DNA from: Pratylenchus scribneri
Taxonomy: Eukaryota > Nematoda > Chromadorea > Rhabditida > Pratylenchidae
Assembly (NCBI GenBank): GCA_030063045.1
Contig: JAQSEB010000154.1
Location: 1 to 64,000 of the forward strand
DNA length: 64,000 nt
Direction of reading: 5' to 3'
Both the position numbers and the translations under genes were made by a program. Of this stretch, positions 1-6,145 are shown in pieces; within the stretch, counting starts at the first letter, position 1; every line of letters begins with the position of its first letter. Below the pieces are notes generated by a model. That model had not been told where the DNA came from, ran no database searches, and saw only the letters and a program-made list of their open reading frames with translations.

Positions 1-278
1 ATAGCAAAAAATTCGTGTGGATTTTCGTCCAAAATTTCTGAAACTAAATAAAAATTCCAATAATCTTTTTTGGCGTTTTCGAAGATATTATCGAATTGCT
101 TGATGGCTCTGCCAAATAAAAATTCATTATCCTTGATATTTTGCTCTATTTTGCTCAAAGAATCGGCCAATAATTCAATTTCTTCGATAATATAATCGTC
201 GAAATCCTTCCTGGGTGGATTTAATCTTCGGCGATCACGATAGTTTAAAATGGTGACAGGTGGTTGAGAAATTTTTGA
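1..278 (-). CDS. Partial exon of unrecognised gene, left copy of a tandem pair
   Basis: An open minus-strand frame runs from 278 off the left edge with no stop. It starts directly after a TTTCCTAG acceptor and opens SKISQPPVTILNYRDRRR, then becomes hydrophilic and helix-rich (for example IEQNIKDNEFLFGRAIKQ) and ends near the edge with ILDENPHEFFA. The same residues recur in the copy at 735-1430 (NYRD, D-N/D-Y-I, Q-N-I-K-D, ILDKNP), so this is a paralogous exon. This copy has only one unit of the 26-residue repeat that is present three times in its neighbour. No start codon lies in this exon, so an upstream exon must exist. I do not recognise the family, and no signal peptide or membrane segment is visible. 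Conservation of the frame between two copies is the main reason to believe it is coding. Confidence 0.5.
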
Positions 279-347
279 CTAGGAAACATTAATTAATTAA
301 TTTAATTAAAATAAATAAATACCTAATTTTAATTTTATTTTCTTTAC
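279..347 (-). other. Probable 69-bp intron in the left gene copy
   Basis: The minus strand reads GTAAAG at 347-342 and TTTCCTAG ending at 279. Both borders recur in the right copy (1431-1493), although the A/T-rich interior has drifted, which is what one expects of a spliced intron in a duplicated gene. The exon upstream of the donor is not clear: in this copy the frame expected from phase 0 meets a TAA 10-12 bases before the donor. Confidence 0.45.
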
Positions 348-734
348 ATGAAAAAATTAAATTCATGAATTGATTAAATTAGATATACATCAGTTTTTTT
401 CTGATATTTTTTTGTAAATTTTTGGTGATTTAAAAAATGGTATTTTGTCCACCGCCAAAAAATATAACTTTGAAATTTTTCTATGTGAAAAATTTTAAAA
501 TTTTTTGATAATATTATATGAGAATATTTATATATTTTTTGAGAATTTTTGAATCATCCAAAAAATGTTTGACCCATATTCAATTTAGACGAATTCTTTT
601 GTGTAAAATTATGTTGCCGTAACATAATTATTTATAATATAAAATTAATTTTTAGTCTCTTCTGATTTTCTGAATATGATTTTTGAGAATAAATGAAAAG
701 TTATAATTTTTATTAATTTTTGTATCTGTGAAAT
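348..734. other. AT-rich intergenic stretch, part of the tandem duplication
   Basis: No gene is visible. From about 360 to 600 it aligns by eye with about 1510-1780 (shared words such as AAATTTTTGGT, TCTGATATTTTTT and GAATCATC), so it is the duplicated 5' flank of the left copy. The last part, about 600-734, is the 3' flank of the right gene copy. Confidence 0.6.
709..714 (-). terminator. Candidate polyadenylation signal AATAAA
   Basis: The minus strand has AATAAA about 20 bases after the TAA stop at 735-737 of the right gene copy, a usual spacing for an animal poly(A) signal. In such AT-rich DNA the hexamer can also occur by chance. Confidence 0.35.
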
Positions 735-1430
735 TTAAACCTCAATAGCTACAATGCTTCGAACATAACGAATTTCAATTTTTAATTTATTTATGTATTT
801 GTTGTATGTTTTTCGCAATGTTATATATTCATTTGGAAACGATAGCATATTCCCTCTGGAATGATTCGCTTCAGCATCATCTTCTGCTGTGTATTTCATC
901 AAAATTTCGCCATTTTTCTGTTCAACTTTTTCCAATTTTTTATCCTCAATTTTCCATAAAAGTTGATCCAGAATGGCAAAAAATTGTTGTGGATTTTTGT
1001 CCAAAATTTTGTCCAAAATTAAACCAAGATACCTATCAGAATCTTTTTTGACTTCTTCGATGGGATATGGATCTATGTCTAAAATTCTGCCCTAAATTAA
1101 ACCATGATTCCCATCTGCACCTTTTTTTGCTTCTTCGAGGCGCTTTGGATCATTGGCCAGAAGTTTCTCCAAAAGTGAACCATAATTTCTCTCTGCATCT
1201 TTTTTGACTTCTTCTTCTGCATCTTTTTTGGCTTTTTCGATGGTTTTGACAAATTTGCTAACAGAATGGTCAAAAAAAGTATCCTTATCCTTGATATTTT
1301 GATTTATTTTGTTCAATGAATCAGCCAAAAAATCAATTTTTTTAACAATATAATTATCGAAGTTATCCTTGCGTGAGTCTCGGCCATCACGATAGTTTAG
1401 AATGTTGTCAGATACTTCAGCAATTTTAGA
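735..1430 (-). pseudogene. Right copy of the tandem gene, frame interrupted by one TAG
   Basis: One minus-strand frame runs from the acceptor TTTCCTAG (ending at 1431) at 1430 to a TAA at 735-737, about 231 codons, with a single in-frame TAG at 1094-1092. It begins SKIAEVSDNILNYRDGRD and is lysine- and glutamate-rich with heptad-like spacing, suggesting a helical or coiled-coil protein. Residues 73-150 of the exon are three tandem 26-residue repeats opening EE(V/A)KK. The TAG replaces the leucine found at the same place in repeats 1 and 3 (TTG in repeat 3), so one base change explains it. The frame continues without further damage for 118 codons and ends in IRYVRSIVAIEV. Either this is a recent pseudogene, or the stop is an allele, a sequencing error or read through. 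The family is not recognised. No ATG lies at the exon start. Confidence 0.5.
981..1214 (-). repeat. Three tandem 78-bp (26-residue) coding repeats
   Basis: Units lie at 1214-1137, 1136-1059 and 1058-981 on the minus strand. They start EEVKKDAERNYG, EEAKKGADGNHG and EEVKKDSDRYLG and end in NDPKRL, DPYPI and KNPQQF. The unit length is exactly 78 bp, so the frame is kept. The left gene copy has only one equivalent unit, so copy number changed after or during the duplication. Unit 2 carries the TAG stop. Confidence 0.8.
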
Positions 1431-1493
1431 CTAGGAAATATTAATGAATTAATTAAATAAATAAGTATCTAATTTTAATTTTATTTTCTTTAC
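1431..1493 (-). other. Probable 63-bp intron in the right gene copy
   Basis: The donor GTAAAG at 1493-1488 and the acceptor TTTCCTAG ending at 1431 match those of the left copy. A possible preceding exon of 44 bases (1537-1494, after TTTATTAG) is open in the required phase and would encode SIHESLKISSFSHS, but the left copy does not keep that frame, so I do not call it. Confidence 0.45.
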
Positions 1494-1790
1494 ATTAGAG
1501 TGAGAAAATGAGGATATTTTAAAGATTCGTGAATTGACTAATAAATTTTAAATCATATATGTTCTGATATTTTTTATAAATTTTTGGTAATTTATTATAC
1601 TATTTCGTCGACATAATACCAAAAAAATTATAATTTTGATTATTTTCTAATGAAAAAATTTGTAATTTTTTGAAATCATATTTCTGTATAATAGAAAAAT
1701 CTATAAATTTTTTTTAAAAATTTTTAGAATCATCGAAAAAAAATATTTGATCATACACTATTTGTTTAAATGCCAATGAGTAAATCGAAG

Positions 1791-2059
1791 TTTGTTCTAC
1801 AATAGTTATTGATCAAAAAATTAATTTTTATTTAATTTTTAGGTCATTTTAGATAAACACATTTTGACTCTCATATGGTACCATTCCTCTGTCGAAATAT
1901 TTTTAGAATAAGAATAATTATGCCATTAATAACTAACTATTTTCAATGCTAATTTAATCTTGAAAAAGCGCATTACCATTTATTGAATTTTTCCATTGCC
2001 CATCTTATCTTATTTTAGCTAATTAAAAAATTGATATAATAAAACTATTATATCTTAAA
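1791..2059. other. AT-rich intergenic stretch, no gene seen
   Basis: No frame, RNA gene or repeat stands out. On the minus strand AATAAA occurs at 1984-1979, 76 bases past the stop of the small gene that ends at 2060, and could be its poly(A) signal. Confidence 0.5.
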
Positions 2060-2269
2060 TTAAGTATTCCTTATTTTATATTTTAAATTAACTCTTGCGG
2101 GATTAGATTTTAAAAAGCCATAACCAACATTCAATTTCCCGGACAAATCTTCGCACAACTTAATAAATTCTCTATCATTTGGATCCGCAATTGTGTTGCT
2201 GTCCAAAAGTAAAATTAATAATATAGTTGAATAAATTAATTGGGAATAATTGGGAAATTTGAGAAGCAT
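2060..2269 (-). CDS. Candidate small secreted protein (69 aa)
   Basis: The minus-strand frame from ATG 2269 to TAA 2060 gives 69 residues. Residues 1-28 look like a signal peptide: MLLKF, a polar stretch, then STILLILLL and a small-residue end at NTIA, with cleavage likely before DPNDREF. The remaining 41 residues are polar with one cysteine and match no family I know. The same frame is open upstream to ATG 2413 (117 aa), but that start would bury the signal peptide, so I prefer 2269. A TATAAAG lies at 2426-2420, about 150 bases upstream of the chosen ATG, and AATAAA lies at 1984-1979. The C-terminal NLKYKIRNT may be read-through into an intron after NPAR (GTTAAT could be a donor), so this may be only a first exon. 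Codon support is weak in such AT-rich DNA. Confidence 0.35.
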   Translation of the reverse strand: MLLKFPNYSQLIYSTILLILLLDSNTIADPNDREFIKLCEDLSGKLNVGYGFLKSNPARVNLKYKIRNT

Positions 2270-2419
2270 TTTTTGAAGAATCTGAATAATTTGATAATAA
2301 TTTTGGAATTTCGGAAAGAATAGATATTGATTTGAAGGGTAGATTCGAGTTATCGGATTCTGAAAAATGCCGCTGGCGGAATTCTTGTTTTCTCCCATAA
2401 TTTGAGTGCCCATTCTTTC

Positions 2420-2426
2420 CTTTATA
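2420..2426 (-). promoter_or_regulatory. TATA-like box upstream of the small secreted-protein candidate
   Basis: TATAAAG on the minus strand lies seven bases before ATG 2413 and about 150 bases before ATG 2269. If used, it fits the downstream ATG better than the upstream one. Chance occurrence is likely in this base composition. Confidence 0.2.
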
Positions 2427-2568
2427 TGTAAATTGGATCAATTTGAGGAGGAGAAGATCTAGTAGATGGCGCAATGGGTCAATGAATCCAAACTACAAAT
2501 TGATTCGCGTGCGCAAAACATGCGGCATATGCGTAGCTTTCGGTCAACATATCTTCGAAATATTAGGA

Positions 2569-2880
2569 TAGAGAAAATGGAGAAGAAAGAATTTGGCCAT
2601 GGCATGACATGAAAGGAATTTCGCATACGCTTGTCCATAACCGAACATGGAATAGAACAGCGCAATGACAAATAGAATACTGGCCAATAATGTGGATGTG
2701 TCGTTGAAGCATTGGGAAAGAGAAAAAGAATGATCGGTTCAGAAAAGAGAGAATATGGCCAAATACACATAAAACGGCATGACGAAGAGATTTCGCGCGC
2801 GCACACCCCGAATCGAATATAATGGCAAAAATACAGCTGAAATATTGGCCTATACTTGAAGCTTTTGACCATTCGCATTA
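2569..2880. repeat. Degenerate interspersed repeat, two units in direct orientation
   Basis: Units starting near 2569 and 2715 share an ordered set of words: AGAGAAAA, then GGCCA, GGCATGAC, GA(A/G)ATTTCGC, then CGAA and AATAGAAC-type words. The second unit also shares TGGCCAATAATGTGGAT just before it and GAAGCATTGGGAAAGAG with the copy at 3205-3535. The region is less AT-rich than its surroundings and has short alternating GC runs. A long minus-strand frame crosses it (2459-2878), but its residues look like frame shadow (C-, F-, S-rich) and it changes phase between related units. Confidence 0.55.
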
Positions 2881-3021
2881 TTTTAAAAGATTTTCGAATG
2901 GTTTGTAAATATTTGATAATTTGTTAAAATTGACAAAAGGGTTTTAATCAAAAAAGAGAAGATTGAACTGGCATTTGTTAAGAATTAATGGCCGCCGATA
3001 TTCTCTCATCACTCTGTTGCG

Positions 3022-3099
3022 CTATTCGAATATGCGCGCAAGCGCGCTTGCCTCATCCTCGGTGAAGTGCCGTTTGTCTTCCATTTGGCCCTTCCCCAT
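3022..3099 (-). CDS. Possible short exon or fragment, 25 aa
   Basis: From ATG 3099 to TAG 3022-3024 the minus strand reads MGKGQMEDKRHF then TEDEASALARIFE. The composition is balanced and protein-like for such AT-rich DNA, and the frame continues open after the TAG for about 19 codons. It also lies in a stretch that resembles an inverted copy of the neighbouring degenerate repeat, so it may be a piece of that repeat instead of a gene. No family recognised. Confidence 0.15.
   Translation of the reverse strand: MGKGQMEDKRHFTEDEASALARIFE
3039..3050. repeat. 12-bp perfect palindrome in a GC-rich patch
   Basis: CAAGCGCGCTTG reads the same on both strands and sits inside a longer alternating GC run (GCGCGCAAGCGCGC). 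Similar GC runs occur in the two direct copies of the degenerate repeat, which suggests it is part of that element. Confidence 0.5.
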
Positions 3100-3204
3100 T
3101 GTAATCAGAGTCCTCCTTCCAATTAAATGCTTTTCGTCTTAATTTTGAGCAAATCGATGGTCACATTCGAACACCCAAAACTTTATGATTGTTGTCCTAT
3201 GATC

Positions 3205-3535
3205 AAATGTGGGGGGAGAGAAAAAGGAATGGATTGATTGATTGGAAAGAGAATAAGCCAAAAACGGTGAGAACTGAGAAGAGAAGGTCTCTCGCTTAAT
3301 GATGCGCAGTGCGCACTCGAATGAATAGACAGCATAATAAGCAATTGGCCAATAAATGTGGATACTTGATATGCCATTGAAGCATTAGGAAAGAGAAAAT
3401 AATGATTGATTGGGGAAAAAGAGTATGTAGACAATTATGCAAAAACAGCATGACGCTAAAGATATTTTGCGCATATGCATGCATCCCCATTCGAATAGAA
3501 CGGCACATCAATTTCTTTTTAATGGACAATGGCAT
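3205..3535. repeat. Degenerate interspersed repeat, second cluster
   Basis: Two further units, near 3205 and 3387, match the cluster at 2569-2880. Shared words in order are AGAGAAAA, GATTGATTGG, GGCCAATAAATGTGGATAC, CATTGAAGCATTAGGAAAG, CAGCATGACG, TTTTGCGCAT and CATTCGAATAGAACGGCAC. A stretch at about 3005-3095 resembles the reverse complement of the same element. No terminal inverted repeats or transposase frame could be fixed, so the class is unknown. Short minus-strand frames crossing it share phrases such as LFPNAS with the first cluster, which reflects the DNA repeat and not a gene family. Confidence 0.55.
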
Positions 3536-3656
3536 AAAGTTTTTGATTTTTTTAATTAGTAAAAGAATTCAAATTTACTAATTCGAAAATTAAATTGTTT
3601 TTCATTAATTATCAAATTTAAAGGTTTGGCTTTTGTCAAAAATTACGGCAATATTC
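3536..3656. other. AT-rich spacer, no gene seen
   Basis: It separates the degenerate repeat from the 3' end of the coiled-coil-like pseudogene. A few short inverted words shared with about 2890-2935 (TTTTCGAAT, TTTGATAATT, TTGACAAAAG) are not in a consistent order. Confidence 0.5.
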
Positions 3657-4463
3657 TCATTGTCTCTGCACTATTGTATTCTTTTGGATGCGAGCCCACC
3701 TAATTCGCTGATTTTCCTTTTCTCTATAAATTTCTTCTTGGCTGATCAAATGCCTTTCCTCCCACTGATTTTGAATTAATCGATTTGTCCGGGTCTCACG
3801 CGAAACCCTCGTGACTGCCCTTTGAGCTATGATCAAGTCATGCGCAAATTGAGATGACAGTCTGCGGTTTGCCAAAAATATTAATTCTATGACCTTCACA
3901 CCGAGGTATTCGGTTTGGATTACTCTGCCGATTCTGTTGATTAAAGAATTCATCTATTCTAATTTTAATTCCGCCTGTTCTGATTTTAATAATTCCGCCT
4001 GCTCTGATTTAAATAATTCCGCCTGCTCTGATTTTACGATTTCTCTGCCGATTCTGTTGATTAAGGAATTCACCTTTTCTAATTTTAATTCCGCTTGTTC
4101 TGATTTTAATAATTACGCACGTTCTGATTTTAATAATTCCGCCTGTTCTGATTTAAATAATTCCGCCTGTTCTGATTTAAATAATTCCGCCTATTCTGAT
4201 TTTAATAATTCCGCCTGTTCTGATTTAAATAATTCCGCTTGTTCTGATTTTAATAATTCCGCCTGTTCTGATTTAAATAATTACGCACGTTCTGATTTTA
4301 ATAATTCCGCCTGTTCTGATTTAAATAATTCCGCCTGTTCTGATTTAAATAATTCCGCACGTTCTGATTTTAATAATTCCGCCTGTTCTGATTTTTAATA
4401 ATTCCGCTTGTTCTGATTTAAATAATTCCGCCTGTTCTGATTTTAATAATTCCGCTTGTTCTG
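3657..4463 (-). pseudogene. Broken gene with 8-residue coiled-coil-like repeats
   Basis: On the minus strand, 3953-3657 is open for 98 codons to a TGA (MNSLINRIGRVIQ to NTIVQRQ; rich in R, E, Q). The same frame continues upstream into the 24-bp minisatellite, where each unit reads KSEQAEL(L/F), an amphipathic pattern typical of coiled coils. An upstream block ELKLEKVNSLINRIGREI repeats the start of the 98-codon part, 120 bp away. Damage: TAG at 3956-3954 where the paralogous block has AAG, TAA at 4115-4113 and 4283-4281 (GAA in other units), TAG at 4193-4191 (CAG in other units), and a one-base insertion in a T run at 4392-4396. Upstream of that shift about three units read in another frame, and then the satellite truncates the gene at 4464. 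Family not recognised. The opposite strand (3889-4398) is also open, so the strand choice rests on the heptad-like, charged composition. Confidence 0.4.
3958..4463. repeat. 24-bp minisatellite, 18 full units and one truncated
   Basis: The unit is AATTCCGCCTGTTCTG followed by ATTTTAAT or ATTTAAAT. Three units lie at the left, then a 48-bp non-unit block (multiple of 24), then 16 more to the satellite junction. The left block with its units repeats with a period of 120 bp (3921 and 4041). Units 5-11 and 12-18 resemble each other in order, giving a 168-bp higher-order period. One unit has 25 bp. Because the unit is a multiple of three, one frame stays open on each strand: NNSACSD(F/L) on plus and KSEQAEL(L/F) on minus. 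Confidence 0.95.
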
Positions 4464-4603
4464 CTATTAGAAAAGATTGAGGGAAATAATATTAAAATTC
4501 CAAAGAGAAATAGCGATTTTAAACTTTTTTCTTAAAACACATAGAAAATTTCAATTTCAAAAATTTCAAATACATGTATGGCCTAGAATCTGCCTAAAAA
4601 ATA

Positions 4604-6004
4604 CTAATAGAAAAGATTGAGGGGAATAATATTAATATTCCAAAGAGAAATAACGATTTTAAACTTATTTCTAAAAACTCATAGAAAATTCCAATTTCAT
4701 ATATTACAAATACATTTATGGCCTAGAATCTACCTAAAAAATACTATTAGAAAAGATTGAGGGGAATAATATTAAAATTCCGAAGAGAAATAACGATTTT
4801 AAACTTATTTCTAAAAACTCATAGAAAATTTCAATTTCATATATTTCAAATACATGTATGGCCTAGAATCTGCCTAAAAAATACTAATAGAAAAGATTGA
4901 GGGGAATAATATTAATATTCCAAAGAGAAATAACGATTTTAAACTTTTTTCTAAAAACTCATAGAAAATTCCAATTTCATATATTACAAATACATTTATG
5001 GCCTAGAATCTACCTAAAAAATACTATTAGAAAAGATTGAGGGGAATAATATTAAAATTCCGAAGAGAAATAACGATTTTAAACTTATTTCTAAAAACTC
5101 ATAGAAAATTTCAATTTCATATATTTCAAATACATGTATGGCCTAGAATCTGCCTAAAAAATACTAATAGAAAAGATTGAGGGGAATAATATTAATATTC
5201 CAAAGAGAAATAACGATTTTAAACTTTTTTCTAAAAACTCATAGAAAATTCCAATTTCATATATTACAAATACATTTATGGCCTAGAATCTACCTAAAAA
5301 ATACTATTAGAAAAGATTGAGGGGAATAATATTAAAATTCCGAAGAGAAATAACGATTTTAAACTTATTTCTAAAAACTCATAGAAAATTTCAATTTCAT
5401 ATATTTCAAATACATGTATGGCCTAGAATCTGCCTAAAAAATACTAATAGAAAAGATTGAGGGGAATAATATTAAAATTCTAAAGAGAAACAGCGATTTT
5501 AAATTTTTTTTCTAAAAACTCATAGAAAATTCCAATTTCATATATTACAAATACATTTATGGCCTAGAATCTACCTAAAAAATACTATTAGAAAAGATTG
5601 AGGGGAATAATATTAAAATTCCGAAGAGAAATAACGATTTTAAACTTATTTCTAAAAACTCATAGAAAATTTCAATTTCATATATTTCAAATACATGTAT
5701 GGCCTAGAATCTGCCTAAAAAATACTAATAGAAAAGATTGAGGGGAATAATATTAATATTCCAAAGAGAAATAATGATTTTAAACTTTTTTCTAAAAACT
5801 CATAGAAAATTCCAATTTCATATATTACAAATACATTTATGGCCTAGAATCTACCTAAAAAATACTATTAGAAAAGATTGAGGGGAATAATATTAAAATT
5901 CCGAAGAGAAATAACGATTTTAAACTTATTTCTAAAAACTCATAGAAAATTTCAATTTCATATATTTCAAATACATGTATGGCCTAGAATCTGCCTAAAA
6001 AATA
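4604..6004. repeat. Left-edge domain: five copies of a 280-bp alternating dimer
   Basis: Monomers beginning CTAATAG (4604, 4884, 5164, 5444, 5725) alternate with monomers beginning CTATTAG (4744, 5024, 5304, 5585, 5865). The first type carries TTCCAATTTCATATATTAC, CATTTATGG and CTACC, and the second TATTTCTAAAAACTC, TATATTTC, CATGTATGG and CTGCC. Monomers at 5444 and 6005 share AAAGAGAAACAGCG and an extra T, so a four-monomer layer of about 561 bp overlies the dimer. Confidence 0.9.
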
Positions 6005-6145
6005 CTAATAGAAAAGATTGAGGGGAATAATATTAAAATTCTAAAGAGAAACAGCGATTTTAAATTTTTTTTCTAAAAACTCATAGAAAATTTCAATTTC
6101 AAAAATTTCAAATACATCTATGGCCTAGAATCTGCCTAAAAAATA

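Larger units (their letters stand above)
970..1790. repeat. Right arm of a tandem segmental duplication (partner 1-600)
   Basis: Exon, intron borders and 5' flank of the left gene copy all recur here in the same order and orientation. The acceptor CTAG lies at 279-282 and at 1431-1434, an offset of 1152 bp. Within the exon the offset is smaller by about two 78-bp repeat units. Divergence is substantial in noncoding parts (many indels in A/T runs), so the duplication is not recent. Confidence 0.75.

Noticed and set aside
806..1051. Plus-strand frame of 81 codons
   Set aside because: It is antisense to the better supported repeat-bearing minus frame and has a cysteine-, histidine- and phenylalanine-rich composition typical of a shadow.
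2175..2474. Minus-strand frame of 99 codons overlapping the small secreted candidate
   Set aside because: It overlaps in another frame and has no leader, domain or supported start. The 2060-2269 frame explains the region better.
2459..2878. Minus-strand frame of 139 codons
   Set aside because: It runs through two units of a DNA repeat, and related units at 3183-3535 are read in different frames with low similarity, so the frame is not what is conserved.
3183..3535. Two overlapping minus-strand frames of about 80 codons
   Set aside because: They overlap each other in different frames across the same degenerate repeat, and their shared phrases with the 2459-2878 frame follow from the DNA repeat.
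2890..3610. Inverted repeat flanking a possible transposon
   Set aside because: Short words are shared in inverted orientation near 2890-2935 and 3560-3630, but their order differs, so no terminal inverted repeat can be drawn.
3958..4600. Origin of the 140-bp satellite from the 24-bp minisatellite
   Set aside because: Both contain AATTCC followed some bases later by GATTTTAA, but spacing differs (9 versus 13 bases) and the rest of the monomer shows no resemblance.
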